64,000 nucleotides of DNA from an uncultured Albidovulum sp. (lineage in GTDB: Bacteria > Pseudomonadota > Alphaproteobacteria > Rhodobacterales > Rhodobacteraceae), in assembly GCA_913064775.1 (NCBI GenBank), contig CAJYAD010000006.1, forward strand, positions 1 to 64,000, read 5' to 3'. Each line of letters opens with the position of its first letter. Positions within the stretch are counted from its first letter, which is position 1. The notes beneath the pieces were generated by a model that was given only the letters and a program-made list of their open reading frames with translations, was not told where the DNA came from and made no database searches. This document shows positions 8,546 through 16,557 of this stretch, one piece after another. The translations under genes were made by a program, and so were the position numbers.

Positions 8546-9537
8546 GCAACCGGATCGTCTGGAAGTCTGCGGGTCTGCACCTGACCCACCGGCTGGAAAA
8601 CGGCTGGCTGGCGGTGGCGCCGGACCTGCTGCGCGCCTATTACACCCGGCCCGAAATCCACCCGGTCGCGGAAAGCTGCGCCGCCGAGCGCGCGCTTTTC
8701 GACCGGCTGATGGAGCGCCCCGATATCGCGGTGGCCGCGGCCGATCTGACCGCCATCGCCGACCGCGACACTGCCGCCAACTACGCGCTGGTGCTGCGGT
8801 TTCGCGATCATCTGCTGGCGGCGGGCTCGGTCGAGGCGGGCTATGCCGCGCTGTTCCGGCCCGGCGCGCCGCAGGTACCGCCGCTGTTCATTGGCCAGCT
8901 TGCGCATCTGATTCTGGCGAACCTGTTGCGCGACGAATCCGACGCCGTCACCGCCCGCGCCGCCGAGATCTTCTTTCGCGATCAGCAGGCCGTGACCGAG
9001 GAGGAACAATTCCTGCTGGCCGACGCCGAGGTGGTCGAGACCCGCGCTCAGGCCGGCGCTCTGGTGCCCTTGGCCGCCCCGCGCGAGGTCGAGCTGGACA
9101 AGCTGACCACGCGCAACGCGGGCGCCTATTGGGACCGCGCCGACCGCTTCGATTTCGCCCTCGATTTCCGCTATGCAGAGCCGGGACAGGACGCATTCGC
9201 CCGGCTGATCGAACGCTGGGTGGCGCATTTTCTGGGGCTGACGGTCAAGATCCAGCCGCTGAAGGCGGTGCGAGATGAGCGCTGGCCCTGGCATGTCGGC
9301 CTTGACGCCGAGGCCACGCGCATCCTCAACGCACTATATGAGGGCCGCGAATTGCCGGCCGAGGGGCAGGGGCGGATTGCTGCGCTCTTTCGCATGGAGA
9401 TCGCCGAGGGCGACCGCGTGATCGAGCGGATGCGCGACCGGCCGGTGTTTCTGGGCCTTGCGGTCGATGCGGCCGACCGGCTGCGGATGAAGCCGCAAAA
9501 CCTGCTGGTCGGCCTGCCGTTGCTGCCCGCCGACTAG
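8542..9537 (+). CDS. DUF6352 family protein
   Basis: A 331-residue, mostly helical soluble protein with no signal peptide, no metal-binding cysteine pattern and no recognisable catalytic motif. I assign it to DUF6352 from its opening (IVWKSAGLHLTHRLENGWLA) and its place after the DUF4444 gene. Translation is coupled to the previous gene by a 4-base overlap. It ends 3 bases before the end of the convergent ferredoxin gene, leaving no room for a separate terminator. The function is unknown. The cluster suggests a cytoplasmic role in assembly or electron supply for the formate dehydrogenase/HdrD-like system. Confidence 0.7.
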   Translation: MSNRIVWKSAGLHLTHRLENGWLAVAPDLLRAYYTRPEIHPVAESCAAERALFDRLMERPDIAVAAADLTAIADRDTAANYALVLRFRDHLLAAGSVEAGYAALFRPGAPQVPPLFIGQLAHLILANLLRDESDAVTARAAEIFFRDQQAVTEEEQFLLADAEVVETRAQAGALVPLAAPREVELDKLTTRNAGAYWDRADRFDFALDFRYAEPGQDAFARLIERWVAHFLGLTVKIQPLKAVRDERWPWHVGLDAEATRILNALYEGRELPAEGQGRIAALFRMEIAEGDRVIERMRDRPVFLGLAVDAADRLRMKPQNLLVGLPLLPAD

Positions 9538-9540
9538 GCG

Positions 9541-11607
9541 CTAATCCTCCGACAGGAAATCGTCGATCGTCAGGCCGCGCTTGTCGGCCTCAAGGTAGTC
9601 GTCGGTGGTGCGGGTGCGGCGCGGATGGGCGATGGCGAAGGGATCGGCGCCGCCCTTCGACAATTCCGTCAGCCGGCAGCCTTCGCACATCCGCAGCAGC
9701 CGGGCGGCATCGTCCGAGGCGAACATCCGGTGCTTGCCGGCCAGCTTGCGTTCCACCGCGCGCAGCATCCCGTCCGCCGCGAACGGCTTGCCGCAGGAAA
9801 TGCACTCGGCCGGTTCGTCCTCATTCAACGTGACGGGCTGCATCGCGCCGGGGGTCAGGTTCATCCGCGGCGCCAGCGTGATCGCATCCTCGGGGCAGGT
9901 TGCGGCGCAAAGGCCGCATTGCACGCAGGCGGCCTCGACAAAGCGCAGCTGCGGCCGGTCCGGCGTGTCGCGCAGCGCGTCCGCCGGGCAGGCGGTGACG
10001 CAGGCCAGACACAGGGTGCAGGCGTCGGTGTTGACCTCGACCGCGCCATAGGGGGCGGTCGCGGGCAGCGCGAAGACCGGCGCCGGGGGCTTGCCGGCCT
10101 CGGCCAGCGCGGTCAGCGCGGCGCGCGCGACCTCTCGCTTGGTGCCCAGCGCGGTGGGGGCGGCGCGGGTGATTTCGGCCAGCGCCGGCAGGGTGTGCAG
10201 CGCCGCCTCGACCACGTCGGGATCGGATTCCAGCAGCGTGACCAGCCGCCCGCCCTTCAGCCCGAAGCCGGCGATCAGCGCCTCGGTCAGCGCGGCCTCG
10301 GCCTGAAGGGCGGCGAATTCCTCGGCCTTGGCCGGGTCGCCCAGCACCACCACCTGGGTGAAACCGGCGGCCAGCGCGGCGGCGATCAGATCGTGGCCGA
10401 CGCCGCTGGACGAATGCAGCTGCCAGGGGATCACCCGGGCGGGCAGGCCACGGCCATAGCGCGCCATGGCACCGATCAGCGGCGTGCCGTGGGCGGCATC
10501 ATGCAGCAGCAGCACCGGCGCCTTGCCGCCCGCCGCCAGATAGCTGCGCGCCAGCCCCTGCACCTGCGCGATCAGATCGGCGCGCTGGGGATAGGCGTAG
10601 GAAATCGCCCCCGTCGGGCAATGCGCGGCGCAATTGCCGCAGCCGCCGCAGATCCCGGGATCAACCTTCACCCCGTCGCCATCCGGCAGGATCGCCCCCG
10701 CCGGGCAATGGTCAAGGCATTTGCTGCAGCCGGTGATTTTTGAGCGCTCGTGCGCGCAGGTCGCCGCGTCATAGCGCACATAGATCGGCTTCTCGAAACT
10801 GCCCACCAGATCAGAGGCATCAAAGATCGCCTCGGCCACCGCGGCGCGGTCGCGGGGATCGGCGCGCAAATAGCCGTCGCGCCCCTCGGGGCGGGGAAAC
10901 AGAGGGGCCTCGCCCGACATGTCGAAGATCACGCTGCAACGGGTCTTGGCGCCGTCGCGGGCCAAGGTGAAATCCGCCGTGCCGCGCGACGAGGGCAGAA
11001 GTGCGGCATAGCCGTCGATCACCAGATCGAACCCGCCAAGCGAGCCTTGTGCGCGCACCGCACGGCCTGAAAAGATCGAAAAATCCAGCACTTGCGGCAA
11101 GATAAGGTCACCCGGATCGCCAAGCAGAAGGGTCACCGAAAGCGTCCGATTCAGCCGTGCGGCGGCGTCAAAGGCCGCCTGGCCCGCGCCAATCACCAGA
11201 CACAGACCGTCGCTTTCGACCTCGCGCAGGCGGGCAGGGGCGGCGGGGCGCAGGGCGGCCGCCAGCAGCGCCGCCATCTTCGGCGCGGCATCGGCGCCCT
11301 GCTCGGCCCAGCCGGCGGCCTCGCGGATGTTGGCGAAACGCAGATCCTCATGGCCGGACTCTTCGGCGACCTCGGCAAACAGCGCACTTTCCTGGGTGCA
11401 GGCCACGCAGACCGGGGTGCGGCGCTTCAGCGCGGTCTCGAACTTGTCCAGCTCGGCGCGGCACAGATGGCGGTGGTAAGAGACCTCGGGCGCCGCCCCC
11501 CCGCCGCCTTCCGCAAGCCTTGCCAAGGCCTTGCCAAGGCCCCCCGGCGCGACCTCCATCGAGCCCTCGCAATTGCACAGGAACAGACGCGTTGAGTCAC
11601 CGGTCAT
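9541..11607 (-). CDS. Multi-cluster 4Fe-4S ferredoxin protein with HdrA-like features
   Basis: A 688-residue cytoplasmic iron-sulfur protein. It begins with a Cys-containing segment (LFLCNCEGSMEV, RHLCRAEL, CVACTQESALF). A region of about 130 residues follows that contains the nucleotide-fold-like LCLVIGAGQAAFDAAARL. Two double-cluster ferredoxin modules come next: C...CSKCLDHCPAGAI with CGGCGNCAAHCPTGAI, and CTLCLACVTACPADAL with CVQCGLCAATCPEDAI. The C-terminal end has two CxxC pairs (CISCGKPF, CEGCRLTEL). Four [4Fe-4S] clusters are therefore expected. It is transcribed toward the DUF6352 gene and divergently from DUF3305. It could be the soluble electron partner of the HdrD-like protein; this is inference. 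Confidence 0.85.
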   Translation of the reverse strand: MTGDSTRLFLCNCEGSMEVAPGGLGKALARLAEGGGGAAPEVSYHRHLCRAELDKFETALKRRTPVCVACTQESALFAEVAEESGHEDLRFANIREAAGWAEQGADAAPKMAALLAAALRPAAPARLREVESDGLCLVIGAGQAAFDAAARLNRTLSVTLLLGDPGDLILPQVLDFSIFSGRAVRAQGSLGGFDLVIDGYAALLPSSRGTADFTLARDGAKTRCSVIFDMSGEAPLFPRPEGRDGYLRADPRDRAAVAEAIFDASDLVGSFEKPIYVRYDAATCAHERSKITGCSKCLDHCPAGAILPDGDGVKVDPGICGGCGNCAAHCPTGAISYAYPQRADLIAQVQGLARSYLAAGGKAPVLLLHDAAHGTPLIGAMARYGRGLPARVIPWQLHSSSGVGHDLIAAALAAGFTQVVVLGDPAKAEEFAALQAEAALTEALIAGFGLKGGRLVTLLESDPDVVEAALHTLPALAEITRAAPTALGTKREVARAALTALAEAGKPPAPVFALPATAPYGAVEVNTDACTLCLACVTACPADALRDTPDRPQLRFVEAACVQCGLCAATCPEDAITLAPRMNLTPGAMQPVTLNEDEPAECISCGKPFAADGMLRAVERKLAGKHRMFASDDAARLLRMCEGCRLTELSKGGADPFAIAHPRRTRTTDDYLEADKRGLTIDDFLSED

Positions 11608-11699
11608 CGCAATACCCTTGTTGTCTTATGTCATCAGCTTATGCTCAGAATTGCAGGAGGCATAGACTTGCCCCGCAAAGAACTGGGAGGTCCGGCGAA

Positions 11700-12245
11700 G
11701 TGTCGCGGGAGATGACCATCAGGCTGGGCGTCATCGCCGAGCGCCGTCAATCGGTGTCTCGCTGGGCGAAGGATTACTGGATCCCGGTCGGCGTGATGCT
11801 GGCGCCCGCCGATCTGCAGGCGGGCGACGTTCTGGTCTCGGACGACCGGATGACGCGCTACTACATGGGCCGGTTCGAAATGGTCTGTTACCCCGCCGAC
11901 ACCGAGGCCTATGTCGAGAATTTCGACAGCCGCGTGCCCGCGCTTTACGTGGTGCTGCGCCGCGATACCGAGGCGCTGCATCCGCTGGACTGGTTCGTCC
12001 ATCTGGTCACCGCCTCGCCGCATGAGGCGCAAGATTGCGAGGTCGGATCCGAGGACATCGTCGAACGCCTGCCGATGCCGCCCGAGATCGAGGCGGCGAT
12101 GATCGAGTTTCTCGACAGCTATCATGTCGAGAAGAAATTCGTGAAGCGTCGGCGCGACAAGCTGGACATCGAGGAACAGAAATTCGGCAAGCAGCCGATC
12201 TTTCTGGAACGCAAGCGCGGCGGAGGAGGGGGGCTGGATGGCTGA
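11700..12245 (+). CDS. DUF3305 domain protein
   Basis: A 181-residue protein if the GTG at 11700 is used; this start has a GGGAGG site 9 bases upstream. The in-frame ATG at 11712 is also possible but has no spaced ribosome-binding site. The body (IRLGVIAERRQSVSRWAKDYWIPVGVML) is typical of DUF3305, a cytoplasmic family found next to formate dehydrogenase and DUF3306 genes in proteobacteria. The C-terminus is rich in Lys, Arg and Gly. It overlaps the DUF3306 gene by 8 bases. The function is unknown. Confidence 0.85.
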   Translation: MSREMTIRLGVIAERRQSVSRWAKDYWIPVGVMLAPADLQAGDVLVSDDRMTRYYMGRFEMVCYPADTEAYVENFDSRVPALYVVLRRDTEALHPLDWFVHLVTASPHEAQDCEVGSEDIVERLPMPPEIEAAMIEFLDSYHVEKKFVKRRRDKLDIEEQKFGKQPIFLERKRGGGGGLDG

Positions 12246-12894
12246 CGAACCCGAAGGCTTCGCCTCTCGCTGGTCGCGCCGCAAGCGCGTATCGCAGGTG
12301 GAAGACACCGCGCCCGCCCCCGATGCGGCAGAGCAGGCGGCTGAAGACGCGGCGCATGAGGCCGCCGAGGCCGCGCGGCTGGAAGAGGAAGAGGCCAACC
12401 GCCTTGCCGCCGAGGCGGTGGATCTGGATGTCGCGCGCTACGGCGATGATTTTTCGGTCTTTCTGAAGCGCGGCGTGCCGGCTTTGCTGCGCCGCCGGGC
12501 GCTGCGGCAGTTCTTCGGCTCGGACCCGCTGCTGGCCAATCTCGACGGGCTGAACGATTACGATGAGGATTACAACAACCCCGCCCATCGGGTCTACAAA
12601 TCGGCCTGGGACGCGGTGAAGGGCTATGCCGAGAAGGCGCAGGAGCTGACCGAAGGGGTGGCGCCTCGGGACCCGGTCGAAGGCCCGGGGGCCGAGGCCG
12701 CGCCAGAGCCAGTGCCAGAGCCGGAGGATGAAGTTGTTGCGGCCTCCGATCCGGCCTCCGATCCGGCCCCCGATCCGGCGCCGGAGGCCGTCGACGAGGC
12801 CCCCGAACCGCGTGCGGATGCCGTGCCCGAAACCGAGCCCGACGCGCCGGAGGCCCCGCGCCGGGTCTCGTTGCGCCGCCGACTGGAGGTCTGA
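12238..12894 (+). CDS. DUF3306 domain protein
   Basis: A 218-residue acidic protein of the DUF3306 family. It starts with a short basic motif (FASRWSRRKR), then a low-complexity Ala/Glu stretch. The conserved core follows at about residues 60-130 (DVARYGDDFSVFLKRGVPALLRRRALRQFF), then LDGLNDYDEDYNNP. The tail of about 90 residues is a Pro/Asp/Glu/Ala repeat that includes tandem SDPASDPAPDPAPE units, coded near 12745-12790. DUF3306 genes are linked to formate dehydrogenase operons, but their role is not described. The repeat tail is probably disordered. Confidence 0.85.
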   Translation: MADEPEGFASRWSRRKRVSQVEDTAPAPDAAEQAAEDAAHEAAEAARLEEEEANRLAAEAVDLDVARYGDDFSVFLKRGVPALLRRRALRQFFGSDPLLANLDGLNDYDEDYNNPAHRVYKSAWDAVKGYAEKAQELTEGVAPRDPVEGPGAEAAPEPVPEPEDEVVAASDPASDPAPDPAPEAVDEAPEPRADAVPETEPDAPEAPRRVSLRRRLEV

Positions 12895-12898
12895 GCGC

Positions 12899-14053
12899 GT
12901 GACGATCGAAGCCGAAAAGGTGCTGGCGCAATTGCGCCGTGTGAAGGGGCCCGAGCTGAGCGGGAATGTCGTCGATCTGGGCCTTGTGTCGGATCTGCTG
13001 ATCGAGGGCGACAAGGTCACCTTTTCGGTCACCGTGCCGGCGCCGCTGGCCGCGCAGCTGGAACCGCTGCGTGCGGCGGCCGAGAAGGCGGCGCGCGCGG
13101 CCGAAGGCGTGGCGCGCGCCATCGTCACCCTGACCGCCGCGCAGGAGGCGCGCGAAGCCCCCGCCGATACCAAACCGGTCCGCCCCGCGCCGACCTCCGA
13201 TCAGGCCGGAGACCTGCCGCCGCCGATGCTGGGCCGTGCCCCGCGTCAGGCCGGCCCCGCACCGAAGGCGCCGGTGCCGGGGATCGGGGCGATCGTCGCG
13301 GTGGCCTCGGGCAAGGGCGGTGTCGGCAAATCCACCACCTCGGTGAACCTCGCGCTGGCGCTGGCGGCGCAAGGGCTGCGCATCGGCATTCTGGATGCCG
13401 ACATCTATGGCCCCTCGATGCCGCGGCTGTTGCGCATCTCGGGCCGGCCCGACGCGGGCGAGGGAAATATCATCGAACCGCTAGAGGCTTACGGGCTGAA
13501 GGTGATGTCGATGGGCTTCATGGTCGACGAAGAAGAGCCGATGATCTGGCGCGGGCCGATGGTCATGCAGGCACTGACCCAGATGCTGCGAGAGGTGAAC
13601 TGGGGCACGTTGGACGTGTTGATCGTCGACATGCCGCCGGGCACTGGCGACGCCCAGCTGACGATGGCGCAATCGGTGCCGCTGGCGGGGGCGGTGATCG
13701 TGTCCACCCCACAGGATCTGGCGCTGATCGACGCGCGCAAGGGGCTGAACATGTTTCGCCGGGTCGAAGTGCCGATCCTCGGCCTGATCGAGAACATGTC
13801 CACCTTCATCTGCCCCGATTGCGGCAGCCGCCACGACATCTTCGGCCATGGCGGCGCCCGCGACGAGGCCGCGCGCATCGGCGTGCCCTTTCTGGGCGAG
13901 GTACCGCTGGAAATCACCATCCGTTCGCATTCCGACGACGGCACCCCGATCGTGATCGCCGCGCCCGACGGGCCTCAGGCCGCGATCTACCGCGACATCG
14001 CCGCGCGGGTCTGGGATCGGCTGGGTCAGGAAGCCCGGATGGCGGGGGGCTGA
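12899..14053 (+). CDS. Mrp/ApbC-family iron-sulfur cluster carrier ATPase
   Basis: A 384-residue protein with GTG start; GGAGGT lies 8 bases upstream and overlaps the end of the DUF3306 gene. An N-terminal MIP18-like domain (residues 1-80, LRRVKGPELSGNVVDLGLV) is followed by a linker rich in Pro and Ala, then the P-loop ATPase with the deviant Walker A ASGKGGVGKSTT near residue 137 and the Mrp motif VDMPPGTGDAQL. The C-terminal CPDC pair near residue 303 is the expected bridging [4Fe-4S] ligand. It should deliver Fe-S clusters to client proteins. Its place next to an operon coding for more than ten clusters suggests dedicated service, which is inference. Confidence 0.9.
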   Translation: MTIEAEKVLAQLRRVKGPELSGNVVDLGLVSDLLIEGDKVTFSVTVPAPLAAQLEPLRAAAEKAARAAEGVARAIVTLTAAQEAREAPADTKPVRPAPTSDQAGDLPPPMLGRAPRQAGPAPKAPVPGIGAIVAVASGKGGVGKSTTSVNLALALAAQGLRIGILDADIYGPSMPRLLRISGRPDAGEGNIIEPLEAYGLKVMSMGFMVDEEEPMIWRGPMVMQALTQMLREVNWGTLDVLIVDMPPGTGDAQLTMAQSVPLAGAVIVSTPQDLALIDARKGLNMFRRVEVPILGLIENMSTFICPDCGSRHDIFGHGGARDEAARIGVPFLGEVPLEITIRSHSDDGTPIVIAAPDGPQAAIYRDIAARVWDRLGQEARMAGG

Positions 14054-14057
14054 ACCG

Positions 14058-14765
14058 ATGCAGGATTTCGGCGCCGCCTTCGGCCTGGCCTTCCACCTGA
14101 TCGCGACCGGCAACGACAACCTGGTAGAGATCGTGCTGCTGTCGCTGAAGGTCAGCTTTTCGGCGCTGACGCTGTCGTGCCTGATCGGCCTGCCGCTGGG
14201 CGCCTTTCTGGTGGTGCGGCCGTTCTGGGGGCGCGGCGTGGTGGTGGCGGTGCTGAACGCGATGATGGGCCTGCCGCCGGTGGTGATCGGCCTGCTTGTC
14301 TATCTGTCGCTGTCGCGCGCCGGGCCAATGGGCTGGCTGGGCCTGCTGTATACGCCGACCGCGATGATCATCGCCCAGACCCTGCTGATCGCGCCGATCG
14401 TCGCGGCGCTGGCGCGGCAGGTGCTGGAGGGGCTTTATACCGAATATGACGAACAATTCCGCTCCTTCGGGATCTCGCGGCTGCGCGCCGCGGCGGCGCT
14501 GATCGTCGACGGGCGCTATGGGCTGGTGACCGTGGCGCTGGCCGGTTTTGGCCGCGCGGTGGCCGAGGTCGGCGCGGTGATCATCGTCGGCGGCAATATC
14601 GACCATCTGACCCGGGTGATGACCACCGCAATCGCGCTGGAAACCTCGAAGGGCGATCTGGGGATGGCGCTGGCGCTGGGGATCATCCTGATGTCGATCG
14701 CGCTGGGCGTCAATCTGGCGGCCGGGGGCCTGCGCGCCATGGCCGAGCGGCAGGCCTATGCCTGA
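14058..14765 (+). CDS. tupB: Tungstate ABC transporter permease
   Basis: A 235-residue inner-membrane permease of the ModB/TupB type, with about five to six helices and the cytoplasmic loop DEQFRSFGISRLRAA that contacts the ATPase. It follows the Mrp gene by 4 bases. The next gene overlaps by 8 bases and codes for the ATPase; the binding protein after that is TupA-like. I therefore assign tungstate rather than molybdate as the main substrate. This organisation puts oxyanion uptake in the same transcript as Fe-S assembly and near formate dehydrogenase. Confidence 0.88.
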   Translation: MQDFGAAFGLAFHLIATGNDNLVEIVLLSLKVSFSALTLSCLIGLPLGAFLVVRPFWGRGVVVAVLNAMMGLPPVVIGLLVYLSLSRAGPMGWLGLLYTPTAMIIAQTLLIAPIVAALARQVLEGLYTEYDEQFRSFGISRLRAAAALIVDGRYGLVTVALAGFGRAVAEVGAVIIVGGNIDHLTRVMTTAIALETSKGDLGMALALGIILMSIALGVNLAAGGLRAMAERQAYA

Positions 14766-15573
14766 AAGCCTGCGCCCCCGCTCTGCGCCGCCCGCCGCCG
14801 AGCCATCCGCCGCGCCACCCGCCGCCCGCCTGCCAGAGCCGAGCCCCCGCGACCGCGCCCGCCCCGGCGCGCTGCGGGTCGAGGGGCTGGCGCTGGACGC
14901 CCAGGGCCGGCGGCTGGTGGATATCGACCACCTCGCGCTGCCCGCGGGCGGCGTGACCATGGTGATGGGCCAGAACGGCGCCGGCAAAAGCCTGTTCCTG
15001 CGGCTGATCCACGGGCTGATCGCGCCCTCGCATGGCTGGATAAGCTGGGGCGAGGTGCCCTGCGGCCCGGCCACCCGTGCGACCCAGGCGCTGGTGTTTC
15101 AAAAGCCGGTGCTGCTGCGCCGCTCGGTCGCGGCGAATGTGGATTTCGTCCTCAAGGCCAGGGGGTTAAGCCGTGCCGCCCGGCGCGAGCGCTGCGCCGA
15201 GATGCTGGCCCGGGTGGGGTTGGAAGCCCACGCCCGCCAGCCCGCGCGCCTGCTGTCGGGCGGCGAGCAGCAGCGTCTGGCGCTGGCCCGGGCGCTGGCG
15301 ATCCGGCCGCAGGTGCTGCTGCTGGACGAGGCGACCGCCAGCCTTGACCCCGCCTCGGTGCTGGCGATCGAGCGGATCGTGACCGAGGCCGCCGAGGCCG
15401 GCACCAAGGTGATCTTCATCACCCATGACATCGGCCAGGCCCGGCGTCTGGCCGATGACGTGGCCTTCCTGCACCGGGGCCGGATCGCGGAACATCGCCC
15501 GGCGGCGCAGTTCTTCCTTGGTCCGCAATCGGAATCGGCGTTAGCCTATCTGGAGGGGCGGATCCTTCTTTGA
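14758..15573 (+). CDS. tupC: Tungstate ABC transporter ATP-binding protein
   Basis: A 271-residue ABC ATPase. Walker A is GQNGAGKS near residue 76, the signature motif is LSGGEQQR, and Walker B is VLLLDEAT, followed by the H-loop FITHD. There is a Pro/Ala-rich N-terminal extension of about 40 residues before the ABC domain and no C-terminal TOBE or MOP-like regulatory domain of the ModC kind. Its start lies inside tupB, so the two are translationally coupled. It powers uptake through TupB with oxyanion delivered by TupA. Confidence 0.88.
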   Translation: MPESLRPRSAPPAAEPSAAPPAARLPEPSPRDRARPGALRVEGLALDAQGRRLVDIDHLALPAGGVTMVMGQNGAGKSLFLRLIHGLIAPSHGWISWGEVPCGPATRATQALVFQKPVLLRRSVAANVDFVLKARGLSRAARRERCAEMLARVGLEAHARQPARLLSGGEQQRLALARALAIRPQVLLLDEATASLDPASVLAIERIVTEAAEAGTKVIFITHDIGQARRLADDVAFLHRGRIAEHRPAAQFFLGPQSESALAYLEGRILL

Positions 15574-15606
15574 CGCCCCCCGAATGATAATCCGGAGGAA
15601 ATTACC

Positions 15607-16443
15607 ATGTCCGTCAAGAGTGCCGTCCTGGGCACCGTTAGCGTTGCCACGATCGCCTTTTCCGGTGCCGTTCTGCCCGGCCCCGCCCGGGCCGAGGGGC
15701 CGCAGGTCCTGGTGCAATCGACGACCTCGACGCAGAATTCGGGTCTCTATGATTATATGCTGCCGATCTACAAGAAAGAGACCGGCGTTACCGTCAACGT
15801 GGTCGCGGTCGGCACCGGACAGGCGCTGAAGAACGGGATGAATTGCGACGGCGACATGCTGGTGGTCCACGCCAAGTCGGCCGAGCTGAAATTCGTCAAG
15901 GATGGCTACGGCGTCGACCGCCACGACCTGATGTACAATGATTTCGTCATCGTCGGCCCGGCCTCGGATCCCGCCGGGATCAAGGGGATGGCGGATGTCG
16001 AGGCGGCGCTGAAGAAGATCGTGGCGAAGAAGGCGCTGTTTGCCTCGCGCGGCGACGACTCGGGTACCAACAGGGCCGAGATGCGGCTGTGGAAGGCGGC
16101 GGGGATCGACCCCAAGACCGGCTCGGGCGGCTGGTACCGCGAAACCGGATCGGGCATGGGGGCGACGCTGAACGCGAGCGTCGGCATGGGGGCCTATACG
16201 CTGACCGACCGCTCGACCTGGATCAGCTTCAAGAACAAGGGCGATTTCGGCATCGATGTGCAGGGCGATCCGCGATTGTTCAACCAATATGGGGTGATGC
16301 TGATCAACCCCAAGCGCTGCCCTTCGGTGAAGGCCAAGCTGGCGACGCAGTTCGAGGACTGGCTGCTGTCGAAACACGGACAGGCGGTGATCGCGGCCTA
16401 TCATGTCGATGGCCAGCAGTTGTTCTTCCCTAATCCGAAGTAG
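15607..16443 (+). CDS. tupA: Tungstate-binding periplasmic protein
   Basis: A 278-residue periplasmic binding protein. A Sec signal covers residues 1-31 (ending GPARAEG). The mature start has the TupA signature VQSTTSTQNSGLYDYMLP, and later conserved stretches read FVIVGPASDP, ASRGDDSGTNRAEM and GGWYRETGSGMGATLN. TupA proteins bind tungstate with much higher affinity than molybdate; the sequence family supports this but the specificity is not proven here. It is third in the tupBCA order, with a GGAGGAAAT site before the ATG. Confidence 0.9.
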   Translation: MSVKSAVLGTVSVATIAFSGAVLPGPARAEGPQVLVQSTTSTQNSGLYDYMLPIYKKETGVTVNVVAVGTGQALKNGMNCDGDMLVVHAKSAELKFVKDGYGVDRHDLMYNDFVIVGPASDPAGIKGMADVEAALKKIVAKKALFASRGDDSGTNRAEMRLWKAAGIDPKTGSGGWYRETGSGMGATLNASVGMGAYTLTDRSTWISFKNKGDFGIDVQGDPRLFNQYGVMLINPKRCPSVKAKLATQFEDWLLSKHGQAVIAAYHVDGQQLFFPNPK

Positions 16444-16509
16444 GAGAGGCGGGGGGGGGTGCGCCCCCCCGTCGCCATTGTCGCTTGGACCAATGGCGCG
16501 AAAATGGCG

Positions 16510-16550
16510 ACCCCCGCAGAGTATTTTCGCCAAGATGAAAGGGAAGGGGC
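16510..16550 (+). repeat. Intergenic repeat copy A (single arm)
   Basis: Between the 3' ends of tupA and moeA lies a G-run/C-run hairpin (about 16450-16471) followed by CCCCCGC and the core AGTATTTTCGCCAAGATG with AAAGGGAAGGGG behind it. The same core recurs at five other places in this window. Only one arm is present here. It may act as part of a bidirectional terminator or mRNA 3'-end structure. Confidence 0.6.
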
Positions 16551-16557
16551 GCCCGGG

